Assembly: GCA_947169045.1 (NCBI GenBank)
Contig: CAMVOC010000003.1
Span: 28,823-92,822, forward strand
Direction: 5' to 3'
Source of the DNA: an uncultured bacterium
GTDB lineage: Bacteria > Patescibacteriota > Gracilibacteria > Absconditabacterales > Absconditicoccaceae
Length of the DNA stretch: 64,000 nucleotides
Shown in pieces: positions 24,610 through 36,145 of this stretch. Both the position numbers and the translations under genes were made by a program. Below the pieces are notes generated by a model that did no database searches, had not been told where the DNA came from, and saw nothing but the letters and a program-made list of their open reading frames with translations. Positions within the stretch are counted from its first letter, which is position 1, and each line of letters starts with the position of its first letter.

Positions 24610-25394
24610 TCTCCCTCGATTTCTTTGATTTGGTCGCGGATATTTGCGGCGTCTTCGAACCTTCGTTCTTTGATTGCGAGGTCTAATTGAGATTTTAAGT
24701 CCTTGGTAATCAGATTTTTTTCTGCTTTTGTCATTTTTTTGAGGCGTTTTAGTTTTCCGCGAGTGAAGGAAGAAAATTGTTGGAGATCGTCGTCAGTTTT
24801 TACGGTTTCTAGGTGTTTTACGTTTGATTGTGCGGCTTTTGGCGTTATGTGATGCTGCTTGTTGAATTTCTCTTGGATCTCGCGACGACGGTAGGTCTCT
24901 CGTAATGATTTGAGGAGAGACTCGGTAAAACTGTCTGCGTACAAAACGACTTCTGAATTAGGATTTCTGGCAGTACGACCGATGATTTGGATGAGAGACG
25001 TGGTGGAGCGTAGGAATCCTTCTTTGTCTGCGTCTAGTACTGCGATAAGAGAGACTTCTGGAAGATCGATTCCTTCACGGAGTAAGTTAACTCCAACAAT
25101 GATGTCAATGGCTCAGCTTTTTAGCTTTTTGATAATTTCTCGTCTGTCCATTGTTGCGACTTCACTGTGTAGATAGAATGCTTTATATCCTTTGGAAATG
25201 AGGAAATTCGTCACTTCTTCACTGGATTTTTTCGTGAGTGTGATGAGGAGAATTTTTCCTTTTTTTGCAATATGTTGATCGAGCTTTTTGAGTAGGTGAT
25301 CCAAAAAGGCATCATTCTCTTTATCCTTTTGCTTTGCGATTTCTGCTTCGGAAAGTTGGAGATATTGTGTGAGTTTGTTACGATTTTTAGACAT
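24606..25394 (-). CDS. uvrB: UvrB C-terminal half only (second helicase domain + UVR motif)
   Basis: LHSEVATMDRREIIKKLKS[G]AIDIIVGVNLLREGIDLPEVSLIAVLDADKEGFLRS...LIQIIGRTARN...FEDAANIRDQIKEIE; in-frame TAA upstream, no Walker A domain. Confidence 0.85.
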
Positions 25395-25513
25395 TATGTA
25401 TCTTTATTATTTAGTAAAGAGGTCTTTGTCGAAGGATTGTATGTATTTTGTGTTGCATTTTCAACCTGAAACACTATATTTATCAGCGTTTTTTTATCTT
25501 TTTCTTTTTCCTG

Positions 25514-27742
25514 ATGAAACAGTTTTGGAATAATAGGAAAGTGGTGTTATCCATTGTACTTTGACTTTCTATCATTATTGTGTTTTTTATTGCTTGGACC
25601 TTTAACGGTGAGACTCTTAAGAGAGGATTGACCTTTACTCCTCAAGGGGTGTTATCTTTCAGAAAAGGATTGGATATCTCTGGTGGAACTAAGTTGACGT
25701 ATAGAGTAGATTATAGTAAGTATGCAGAAACTTATAAAAATTCTACTGAATTACAGTCTGTCCAAAATACGGTACAAAATATTATTCTTCAGAATATTGA
25801 TAATCGTATTTCTAAATTGGGAGTTAGTGATTACAAATCTTATACTCAACAATTAAATAATGAAACGCAGATTGTTGTAGAAATTTGAGGAGTTGCAGAT
25901 CTCGATCAGGCAAAAGAAATTATTGGTAAAACCGTTGAACTTGAATTTAAGTTGCCAAATGAAGACGAAGGTGATGTAGAAGCTAGGAAAGCTCTTGCTG
26001 AAGAATATTATCAAGATATTCAAGGAAATCCTAATAAAATGGCTGAGCTTACTGAAGGTAAGACTTCTGAAAATGTGTTTTATCATAAGTACGATGAAGT
26101 AAGTTTGGCTCAGTTGCCAACGTTTTATCAGAAACAATCTCAGCTTTTAACTTCTTTGTCTGCTACTACAGGAAAATTTAGTGCAATTACTGAGGGAGTG
26201 TATGGAGATTCTGTCTCTTATGATCAAGAAGGAAATCCAATGGTACTTCCAGTTGAAGGATTTACGTTTTTTCGTGTGTTAGATTCAAAAACTCAGGAAA
26301 GAACTGCTGTTACTTATCAAGATGTGATTGAAGTCCTTGCTCAGATGGGAGTCTCTTATAGTACAGATTTGAATTTACAAAACTCTGATCGTGGCGTTGC
26401 ATCTGGGGATTATCAGTTTATTGATGGAACATTGCGATTTAATAACGGAGAATTCTATTCAGGTCAAGAAGTACTCAATACAAGGATTTTAGCCTTAACT
26501 CAGGAGAGTACATTAGGAAAGACATTGGAAGAAACGTTAGCTGCTAATGAGGCTTTTGCAGAAAAAGTAACAGAGATAAAAGATGAATTAGCTAAGGACT
26601 TAACTCAAGATATTCCTGATACATCAGAGGCTTTTGATGGATGGATTGCACTTAGCGAGCTTCAACAAGCAATTCCTAGTTTTGATGCCGCAGCGACAGA
26701 TGTGATTCAATCATACGAAGGGGATAATGGAGTGACTTATATTTTGATTATCAACGATAAAAAACTCGCTACCGAGCATAAATATTCTTTTTTACAGGTA
26801 GATTGAGTGGATCAGTCAGCTTTTTCTTCTGCTTTAAAGACGCAGACGTTGTATACCATTGAAGATCTCTTTGTACAGGACCGTTTGACGTGGGTAACTG
26901 CTCAAACTCCAGATGGAAAGATCTTGAATGGAGCTAACTTTAAATATGCGGGAGTAAGTAATTCACAACTTGGACAACCTGTTGTTGTGCTGAATTTCGA
27001 TGATCAAGGAAAAGAAATTTTCTGTCATATTACAGAGAGTAATATTGGAAAACAAATGGCGATTTTTATTGGAGGTCAGCCTATTACTGCTCCAGTTATT
27101 CAGTCAAAAATTTGTGATGGATCTGCTCAGATTGATGGACAATTTACTCCAGCTTCTGCTAAGGAACTTGCCAATTCTTTAAATGATGGAGCATTGCCTG
27201 CGCCTTTGATCTTGATGCAGGAGGAGAAAGTGAGCCCAACGCTTGGAGATAGCGCTTTCTCTGGGGCTGTCTTTGCGATGTTTATTGGACTTTTCTTGAT
27301 TTGGGTGTATATGACGATTAAGTATGGATTTAAAAAAGGTCTGATTTCACTTCTTTCTTTGGTAAGTTATTTGCTTGTGCTTTTGGCAGTTGTTAAAGTG
27401 ATTGATTATGCGTTGTCTTTGTCAGGAATTGCTGCTATTATTCTTTCGATAGGAATGGCTGTAGATGCGAATGTTTTGATCTTTGAGAGGTTAAAAGAAG
27501 AAAAAGCTGAAGGAAAGACGGATGATGTTGCTATTAAAAACGCTTATGAGAGGAGTCGAATTGCTATCAAGGATGCTCAGCTTTCTACCTGATTGATTGG
27601 ATTATTGTTATTTATGATGGGAATTAATATGTTTAAAGGTTTTGGAGCTATGATTATCGTTGGAGTATTGTTGACGTTGTTAATTAATGTGCCTTTGATT
27701 CAAGAATTGTTACATCTCTTTTATCCTGTTAAGAAGAAATAA
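25514..27742 (+). CDS. secD: Protein translocase subunit SecD
   Basis: GLDISGGTKLTYRV, NIDNRISKLGVSD, IVVEI[G]GVADLDQAKEIIGKTVELEF, IILSIGMAVDANVLIFERLKEE. Confidence 0.9.
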
Positions 27743-28314
27743 TGAAAAAAAATGCTTGTTATTTGTGTTTGTTAGTACTTTTGTTACTCGCTGGATGTGG
27801 TAAACAAACGGCGATAGAGTACAATGATGCTTTGGTTGATGCTACTAAGGCGTGCTTGACGGCTGAAGTGCAGGTGTGGGAGTCTCTAGCTCAAAGTGAT
27901 ATTCCTTCATCTAGCGATGCTTTGCAAACGGCGAAGTCTACGTGTGAGGCTTCTCATGCGACTGTTAGTGATTTGGGAGATTTTGATGGTGATGGTCAGC
28001 TTTGAAAGACTGTTGAAAATGTTTTATCTGTGGAACTTCAGTATTTGTCTGTTTTGGAAGAAGTGCTTTCTTATAGTACTGATACTCCTTGGACTGATGC
28101 TCAACAAGAGGAATATCTTGATCTTCAAGAACAATTAGCTGCTCTTAGAGCTCAAGCGATTGAACTGTCAGAACAAGTGGTTACCTTGCAAGAAGAATTT
28201 GCTCAACAGCATGATTTTGTCATTGAAGAAAGCGTTATTTCAAATGGTACAGAAGAAGCTTTAGTAGGGGATGGTGAAGGTACCGCTGAGGAGGAAGCTT
28301 TCATTGAAAGATAA
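27742..28314 (+). CDS. Lipoprotein
   Basis: MKKNACYLCLLVLLLLAGCGKQ lipobox; one TGA; ATG overlaps the secD stop (TAATG). Confidence 0.75.
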
Positions 28315-28380
28315 TTTTTTGTACTTTTTCGCTATTTTTTTGGACGTTTTTTGCTTTTTTAGATGGTATTGAATATACTT

Positions 28381-28410
28381 AAAGAGATTCTCAGGAGTCT
28401 CTTTTATTTT
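28381..28410 (+). terminator. Intrinsic terminator
   Basis: AAAGAGATTC-TCAG-GAGTCTCTTT followed by TATTTT. Confidence 0.6.
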
Positions 28411-28421
28411 ATGATGCTGGA

Positions 28422-30002
28422 ATGACCGATTTGATCAATTCAATCCTTGATCTTTCACAAGTCCAAGCTTTGCACGTGGATTTTTCCCGATTGCAAAAAA
28501 TTCCTAGGCAACAAGCGGAACAGCGTCAGATAATCCTTTTTGATAGAGATGCCGATAAATTTGTACACGTCTTAACTACCAATAATCATCCTGAGGAATT
28601 AAAAAATTTTCTTGTGCAACTTACGAATCAGGGGGTTAAATATAAGGTATTTTATACTTCATTAGAAGGATTTTTGCACGCAGTGACGTGGTATGATCAA
28701 CTGGAGCAACAACAAGAACAGGAACTTCAGCAATTACAAATTCAACAACAAGCAAAAGGTCAGTCTGCAATTACTATTATGAAAGAGCTTTTTCAAAAAA
28801 GAGCAACTTTCGATCCTGGAAAATTTATTATGGAATTAGTAAGACTTTCGTTTCAATCTGGTGCTTCGGACTTACATTTTCAGCCTTCTGATACTTTTGT
28901 TGTTCTGCGTTTGAGGTTGGATGGAATTTTGCATGATATTTTGCAGTTTGATATTAAAGATTTTGGGAAATATTTGCAGAAACTTAAGTTTATCTCTGGA
29001 GTAAAGACGAATGTGAATTCTTTACCTCAGGATGGAAGATTTAGCTTTGAATCTCATACTCCACAAGGAGAAATAAAAAAAATAGATGCAAGGGTCAGCT
29101 TTATTCCTGGTCTTTTGTCTGAATCTACGGTGATTAGATTTTTGGATTCTTCTCGTAAGATCTCTACATTTCAGGATATTGGCTTTTTGGATAGAGAATA
29201 TAATATTTTGAAGCCATATTTGGCTAAGACTACAGGAATTATTATCGTCGCAGGTCCTACAGGATCAGGGAAAACAACAACGCTTTATACGGCGTTACAG
29301 ACGCTTAATACCTGAAAAACTAAGATTATTACGTTGGAAGATCCTGTTGAATATCTAATGCCTTGAATACAACAGTCGCAAATTGATTATTCTAAAGGGT
29401 ATGATTATGAAACGGGGTTGCATGCTGTGCTTCGTCATGATCCTGATGTTATCTTGGTGGGGGAAACTAGGTCTCAAGAAACGGCGGATATCTCTATTAC
29501 TGCGGCACTTACCTGACATTTAGTGTTTACGACTCTTCATACTAATAATGCTATTGCTTCGATTGAAAGGTTGCTTTCGATGAACGTGAAACCTTATCTT
29601 TTAGCTCCAGCTTTGCAGTTGGTAGTCGGGCAGAGGCTTGTACGTAAGGTTTGCCCACATTGTAGTGTTAAGACGGCTGCGAGTTATGCTGCTGATGCAG
29701 AGATTCAGCAGACGCTTTCTGCTTTGCGTCCTTTTGGCTTGAAATTGCCTGAATATGATGGACAAGTCTTGGCGGTCAATGGTTGTGAGCAGTGTAATCA
29801 TACGTGATATATTTGAAGAATTGCAGTGATAGAACTTCTAGAAATTACTGAAGAGATAAGGAATCTGATTGTTAATTCTGGGACTGCATCGGAGATTTAT
29901 GCTAAAGCTAGGGCTAACGGCTTTATTTCTATGCAAGAAGATGGAATTCTTAAAGTATTATCTTGATTGACGACGATTGATGAGCTACATAGAGTGCTTT
30001 AA
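28422..30002 (+). CDS. pilB: Type IV pilus assembly ATPase PilB/GspE
   Basis: GPTGSGKTTTLYTALQTLNT[G]KTKIITLEDPVEY, LRHDPDVILVGETRSQETADISITAALT[G]HLVFTTLHTN, CPHC...CEQC. Confidence 0.93.
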
Positions 30003-30046
30003 CTATATTACTTTTTATTTCTACCTTTTATCTCTTTGGTTGTTGT

Positions 30047-30421
30047 ATGGAAACATTTGTTAATTCGACCAGTCTTCTCTTATTGGAACCGAGTACTCTT
30101 CTTTCGGTCGTTTTATCAATTGCTGTAACATTGTATGGGTTAGGAGGTTTGGGATCTTTTTACGCGTATATCCCGCAGGTAAAGGTGGAAAATGATACCA
30201 TGACAAAAATGAATTTGTGACAATATATTTGTTGGTTAATAGGGTTAATTTTATTATTTGTGTATACGATAGTTATCGCTCAGGCGCTTTGGCTTTCAGT
30301 CTTGTTGATTGTGGAATTAGTTGTGATGGTGACGTTGTTCTGTCTGCTGTTATGTAGAAAATATTTGTATGTGAAAGAATTATCGAAAAAACTGGCTTGT
30401 AATAAGAAAAATTGGTTTTAA
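30047..30421 (+). CDS. Small membrane protein (124 aa)
   Basis: METFVNSTSLLLLEPSTLLSVVLSIAV...MNL[G]QYICWLIGLILLFVYTIVIAQALWLSVLLIVEL...NWF-TAA; hidden by one TGA in the track. Confidence 0.6.
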
Positions 30422-30453
30422 TCTTGCTTTACAGCATATTTTCAGTTTATCAA

Positions 30454-30481
30454 AAAGAACCCGTTTAGGGTTCTTTATTTT
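30454..30481. terminator. Terminator between convergent genes
   Basis: AAAGAACCC-GTTTA-GGGTTCTTT stem-loop with T-rich flank. Confidence 0.7.
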
Positions 30482-30482
30482 A

Positions 30483-32963
30483 TTATGCACAGTTTACGGC
30501 TAAATTTCCTTCTTCTCGCTGGATTTTCTTTGCTTTAGTGACTCCGATAAGATCGTCTTCAAATTGCTGGATAGCAAGTTTTTCTTGTTCAGTACACGTG
30601 ATTTTGAGTGTTTCGATTTCTGCTCCCATAGAGATTTGGGATTCAGATTTGTATTTTCTCACTTGTTCAACGACGTCGAGTGTTAGATTCATAGCAGAGA
30701 GGAGATTTTGCTTGTCTGCGTTTGTTTCGTTGGCTGTAAGAGGTTGTGGAAATTGTGTCCTATGGATAGAAGAAACATCTGTTTTGAAGTATTCTTGGTA
30801 GATTTCTTCGGTGATATGTGGAAGATATGGAGCAATGAGTTGTAAAATAGTATAGAATACGTAATAGAGTGTTTGTTGTCAGCTTTTTTTCTTTTCTTGT
30901 CCGTTTTGGAAACGCTCTGGTTGGTATAGGCGCACTTTGATGAGCTCAAGATAGTTGTCGCAGAAATCTGCTCGGAAAAACTCTTCAAAAGCGATTTTTG
31001 CTAGTCCGTATTCGAAATTATTTAGGTGCTTAGTCATTTTTTCGATAGTGAGGTTCAATTTTGCGAGGATTCGTTGATCAGTTGGATATCCTGCTTTTTC
31101 TCCTGTTAGTATTTCTTTATCGGTCCATGATGCTTTGTTCTCGTCTACGGATTCTCCAAGTTGCATCTTTACGAATTGGAAAGCGTTCCAAAGCTTAGTA
31201 ACGAGTTTTTGCCCTTTTTTAAGTTCTTCTTCGTCAAATACAATATCTTTTCCAAGTTGTCCACTGGCAGTTCGGTATCTTACGGCGTCTGCCCCTCGTT
31301 GTTTGATGAGATTTTCTGGTTCTATTTTTGCGTTTCCGGATGATTTTGAGATTTTTTCACTTTTCCCTGCGAGTACGTGTCCGGAAATCATGATGTTTTC
31401 GAAAGGAATTTCTCCGGTTCTTAAGTAGGATTGAAGCGTTGTATATAACAGTCGCGTCCTGATAATATCGTGAGCTTGTGGTCTCAGAGAGAATGGGATA
31501 AGATTTCCTCCTGTCCGACCGTCTCTTTTGAGGAAAGTCTCATTGATATATGGGGTGAGAGCTGATGTAAATCGCGTATCAAGAACGAGCGTTTCTGGTT
31601 CTACTTGGTCGGCTGTATATCCCTCTGGAAGATCTCTGTACGGATCGATCATTCCTTTTGCTAATTGGGTTTCGCTTGGAAGGATGATTTCGTTTGTTGT
31701 TTTGGAATATCGTACAGGGATAGGAATTCAGAATTTTCTACTTCTGGAAATATTCCAGTCTCGAGCGAGATTATTGATCCAATCGCTAGATCTTTTTTTC
31801 ATAAATTCAGGAAACCATTGCATTTTTTCGTTTTGTCCGAGGAGGATGTCCTTTTTGTCCAAAATTGTTACAAATCGTTGATATACAGGGATGATTTCGA
31901 TAGGAGTTTTCCCTCTTTCGGAGATTTTTTTTGCTTGAATAATAGGATCACGTTTGACGATAATTTTATCTGTAGGGTTGGTGCAGTTTTCGTCTTTATG
32001 TTCGAAGAATTCCATGATTTGACGTCTAGCTTCATCGATTTTAAGTCCTTCGATAGTTTCGCACTGAGAATTCTCGATTTTTCCGTATCTGTTGATGATA
32101 ATTTTTTCTGGGAGATGGTGCTTTTGCACTCGGTATACGTCAGTTTCGTCTCCATAGGTACAACACATTACCACTCCACTTCCTTTGTCCATTTTTACTT
32201 TGTCATCACCGAGGAAAGGTACGGTGTCACCTAATGGTGTGGTGATTTTTCTACCGATATATTTAGCAAATCTTTCGTCTTCAGGGTGACAAAAGACGGC
32301 AACACATGCTGGAAGCATTTCAGGTCTGGTGGTAGCAATAATTAGCTTTTCTCCGTCGTCTAGGGTAAAATTAAGATAATTGAAAAATTCATTAAATTCT
32401 TGTTCTTCAGTTTCTGCTTGAGCGATTGTGGTTTGAGTCTTTGTGCATCGAAGGGCTGGGAATTTTTTCCCGATAATATCACCGGATTTAACCATTTCTA
32501 CAAACCTTTTTTGTACGAGTTGTTGTACTTCTGGTGAAATGGTCGCATATGTTCTGTTTCGATCAACAGACATTCCCAGTGATTGTCGTAGAGATTTGTA
32601 AAGATCTCTATATTTTTGGTTAATTTTTAGGCATTCTTCGACAAAATCACTTCTTTCCATCTCTTTGATGTTGATTTTGAGCTCTCTCTCTACTAATTGT
32701 TCTGTAGGGATTCCATTGTCATCGTATCCCATAGGATAGAAGACGTTAAATCCTTGCATTCTTTTGTATCTTGCTATGATTTCTGCTTGAGTATAAGAAA
32801 AAATATGCCCAATATGAAGCTTCCCACTGACGGTAGGAGGAGGAGTATCAATAGAGAAAATCAGCTTTGGATCTGTCCTTGTGAGATCGAAAGCATTAGT
32901 TTGTTGTTCTGCTCGAAATTGTTGTCGTTTCGCTTCAGACGATCTGAAATCGTATTTGGACAT
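30483..32963 (-). CDS. valS: Valyl-tRNA synthetase
   Basis: PPPTVSGKLHIGHIFSYTQAEIIARY, DWNISRSRKF[G]IPIPV, GKSEKISKSSGNA (KMSKS variant); three ORFs in one frame. Confidence 0.93.
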
Positions 32964-32987
32964 AAAAATTCTCGTAAAAAAAGATAA

Positions 32988-33012
32988 AGAAAAAAGATGC
33001 TATCGTAGCATC
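32988..33012 (-). terminator. Intrinsic terminator downstream of cmk
   Basis: GATGCTA-(3 nt)-TAGCATC followed by a T-run on the minus strand. Confidence 0.6.
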
Positions 33013-33033
33013 CTTCAAAGATAGTGATTTTTG

Positions 33034-33570
33034 TTAGGCTTTCAAGTTTTTTTCAATTGTTTTGATTATCTCATCGATTGTTTTGTCACTGGTGTCGATG
33101 ACGAGAGAATAGTTCTTATGGTCTCGGATGTCAATATTGTATAGCTTGATATATCTTTCTTGGTCAGCTTTATTTCTCTTTTTGACTTCTTGTAGACTTT
33201 GTGCTAAGTCTTTTGCGGTTTCTGTGCTTCTTTGGTCTCCTAAGATCCTCTGGGCAGCGACTTTATCTTGTACGTCCAAAAGTATCCTAAAAGCCTTAGG
33301 TTGAGCGTAAAATCCAAGTCTGCTATCCAAAATAATTTTCCCATTCAAAGGGAGACTTTTTTGATATTCTTCGTATTTGAGGTCAAAGGTTTCTCTGTTT
33401 TCTGGCTTCTCACCCAACAGATTAAAAGACTGGATATCTAATCACATTTCGGCTGCCAATTGACGTTTCATATTCCCGATAGAAATTACTTCATATCCTA
33501 GTTTTTCTGCTAATTTTTTAGCTACAGTAGACTTACCGCTACCGGCTTTACCTCAGAGCGTTATGAGCAT
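33034..33570 (-). CDS. cmk: Cytidylate kinase-like P-loop kinase
   Basis: MLITL[G]GKAGSGKSTVAKKLAEKLGYEVISIGNMKRQLAAEM[G]LDIQSFNLLGEKPENRETFD. Confidence 0.75.
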
Positions 33571-33600
33571 AAATATCGTACTTATTGATAAATAGTGCAA

Positions 33601-33687
33601 TTATTTCTTTTTAGCTGGAGCTTTTTTAGCAGGAGCTTTTTTAGCAGCTGGTTTTGCTGTAGTTTTACAAGATTTGCAACAAGGCAT
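33601..33687 (-). CDS. 28-aa Lys/Ala/Pro-rich microprotein with CC-x2-C
   Basis: MPCCKSCKTTAKPAAKKAPAKKAPAKKK-TAA; PAKKA repeats; below the ORF-track size limit. Confidence 0.5.
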   Translation of the reverse strand: MPCCKSCKTTAKPAAKKAPAKKAPAKKK

Positions 33688-33773
33688 AGTATTTGTTGAT
33701 AAAAGATAAAAATTTGTCGCTGTGAGCGTATTCAAGCAAAATGAAAAATCAATCCGAAAACGTGCATATTTCC

Positions 33774-33800
33774 TTGACTTTCTAAAATATTGCTTATAAA
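33774..33800 (+). promoter_or_regulatory. Candidate promoter TTGACT-N15-TATAAA upstream of glyA
   Basis: Read directly. Confidence 0.4.
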
Positions 33801-33922
33801 TTATGATGACTTTGGGAGAGGGGATGAGATGTTGTTTCCTGGGGTAGTGATTTGAAACTTTTATTGAAAATGGTCCTTGAATAACTATGTTTATGATTGT
33901 TTATTTCAGCTTTTTTTTGCTT

Positions 33923-35176
33923 ATGGATGAGGTGCAACGTCTTATCGATGCAGAATATGCTCGTCAACAAACGGGAATAGAACTTATTGCGAGTGAAAAT
34001 TACCAATCTCCTGCTGTTTTGAAGGCACAGGCGAGTGTTTTTGCTAATAAATATGCGGAAGGGTATCCTGGAAGACGTTATTATGGAGGGAATCGTTATA
34101 CTGATGAATTGGAACATTTGGCAATTGATAGAGCAAAAGCTTTGTTTCATTGCGATCATGCTAATGTTCAGGCACTTTCTGGTGCGAATGCGAATCTTTG
34201 TTTTTATACGGCAGTGATGAAGCCAGGAGACACGATTTTGGGGATGGATTTAACTCATGGTGGGCATTTGACGCATGGAGCTCCCGTTACATTTTTTTCT
34301 CATGTGTTTAATTTTCAGAGATATCAGACTTTACCTACTGGGGAAATTGATTTTGCTCAGGTTCGTCAGCTTGCTCGTGATTTGCGCCCTCAAGTAATTT
34401 TGGCGTGATTCTCCGCTTATCCTCGTGAATTGGAATACGCTAAATTTGCCGAAATAGCTCAAGAAAGCTGATCTATTTTGTATGCAGATATTTCTCATAT
34501 TGGAGGGTTTATTGCTGCAGGACTTCTCAAGAATCCTTTTGATGAGGGGTTTCATGCTGCGATGACGACTACTCATAAATCTCTGCGTGGACCTCGTGGT
34601 GCACTTCTTCTTTCTCAGGGGAAAGTTTCCAATCCGCTTAAAAAACCGGAAGATACCTTAGAAAATCTTCCTACTCGTATCGATAGGGCGGTATTTCCTT
34701 GATTTCAAGGTGGGCCTCATATGCATACGATTGCAGGAATTGCTATTGCTTTAGAAGAGGCGACTACTCCTGCCTTTAGACAGTATGCTCAACAAGCGCT
34801 TTTGAATGCACAGATTCTTGCCTCTGATTTGCAGGCTTATGGATATCAGTTAGTTACTGGGGGTACGGATAATCATATGGTGATTCTTGATTTTACTTGA
34901 ACTGGGTTGGATGGGGCGAGTGCAGAGGAGCTTCTGGAATCTATCGGCATCTCTACTTCAAAATCTACTATTCCTAACGATCCCAATCCTCCTTTTCGTC
35001 CTTCTGGACTTAGAATTGGGACTCCGGCAATGACGACGAGAGGAGTCAAAGAAAGCTGAATGCATCACATTGCAACTTTTATTCATCAAGCACTCAGTAG
35101 TGGTGGAGATGAAACCATTTTAACGAGATTACAGGCAGAGGTGACAGAGTTTTGTACATTGTATCCTTTGCCATAA
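33923..35176 (+). CDS. glyA: Serine hydroxymethyltransferase
   Basis: ELIASENYQSPAVL, YAEGYPGRRYYGGN, TTTHKSLRGPRGALL, AVFP[G]FQGGPHMHTIAGIA. Confidence 0.95.
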
Positions 35177-35189
35177 GGAGAGAAACATG

Positions 35190-35972
35190 CTATTTATTTG
35201 GGGTCGCCATTTCGCTTTTTCTCCCTACGAATCGGCTATTTCTTGCGTTTCTCCACTCTTGTGTGAGTTGTCCGTTTTTATCAATGTATCCGCATTCTTG
35301 TAAGACAAGACTTCCGGAGAGAGTCAGCTTTTTTAATTCTTTTAAGCTAAAGAGATGGTAAAATCTTTGGTAGGTTTTTCCTCTGTTTTTCCGTGGTATG
35401 AATACGTCTCTTCGGCTTTTTTTTCATAAAGAAAGTGCTGTCTGAGTGAGGGATTTTAGGAAAATTTTAGGATGTTTGCGTAAAAATCGGGTAGAAAACG
35501 CTCGGTTTGTCATCAACATGATTCCGTTATACTTGAGCGTTCTATAGGCGTATTTTATAAGGAGGTAGCGCTCGTTTCGAGTTGGTAGATGTTGGAAACT
35601 TGCGGTGGCAATGATGATGTCGCAGCTTTCTTGAGGTTGAGTTGCTAGAAATGTAAGCATATCCGCAGTTTCGAAGTGCATTTTGGGATTGTCTTTTTTG
35701 GCATATTTTAATAGTTCTGAGGAGAGATCACATCCGATGTAGGTATATTCCCCGTCGAATTGTTGGTTGAGAAAAGTGGCAAATCTTCCGCTTCCAGCTC
35801 CAAGCTCCAAAATATGGAGGGTTTCGTCTTCTCTTTGAGCTTTTTTTTGCTCTTGGAGCTTCTCTATTTGTTGGAGGATTCTTTCTCCTTCGTGCCGGAA
35901 TTTTTGTCTGGTCTCGGCGTATTTTTTAGCTTCGTAGTCGTAGAAAAATTGAAGGTCGGTTTTGATGGACAT
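35190..35972 (-). CDS. SAM-dependent methyltransferase (class I)
   Basis: LHILELGAGSGRFATFL...YIGCDLSSELLKYAKK...; continues across one TGA to TAG at 35190-35192. Confidence 0.8.
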
Positions 35973-36072
35973 ATGTTTTTGTTAGTGACTAAAAGCGTTT
36001 TCTTGTTTAAGATTCTTTTAAGGTAGATGTGATATAATTTATTGTCATACATTCGTTATACGAAAAAACTTC

Positions 36073-36100
36073 TTGACTTCAACTCGAAAAAGGATATTAT
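36073..36100 (+). promoter_or_regulatory. Candidate promoter TTGACT-N16-TATTAT
   Basis: Directly upstream of the CDS at 36146. Confidence 0.5.
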
Positions 36101-36145
36101 TTTGACGGTTTGTAAAGCTTTTTTTTTAATTTGGTTTTTATTGAA

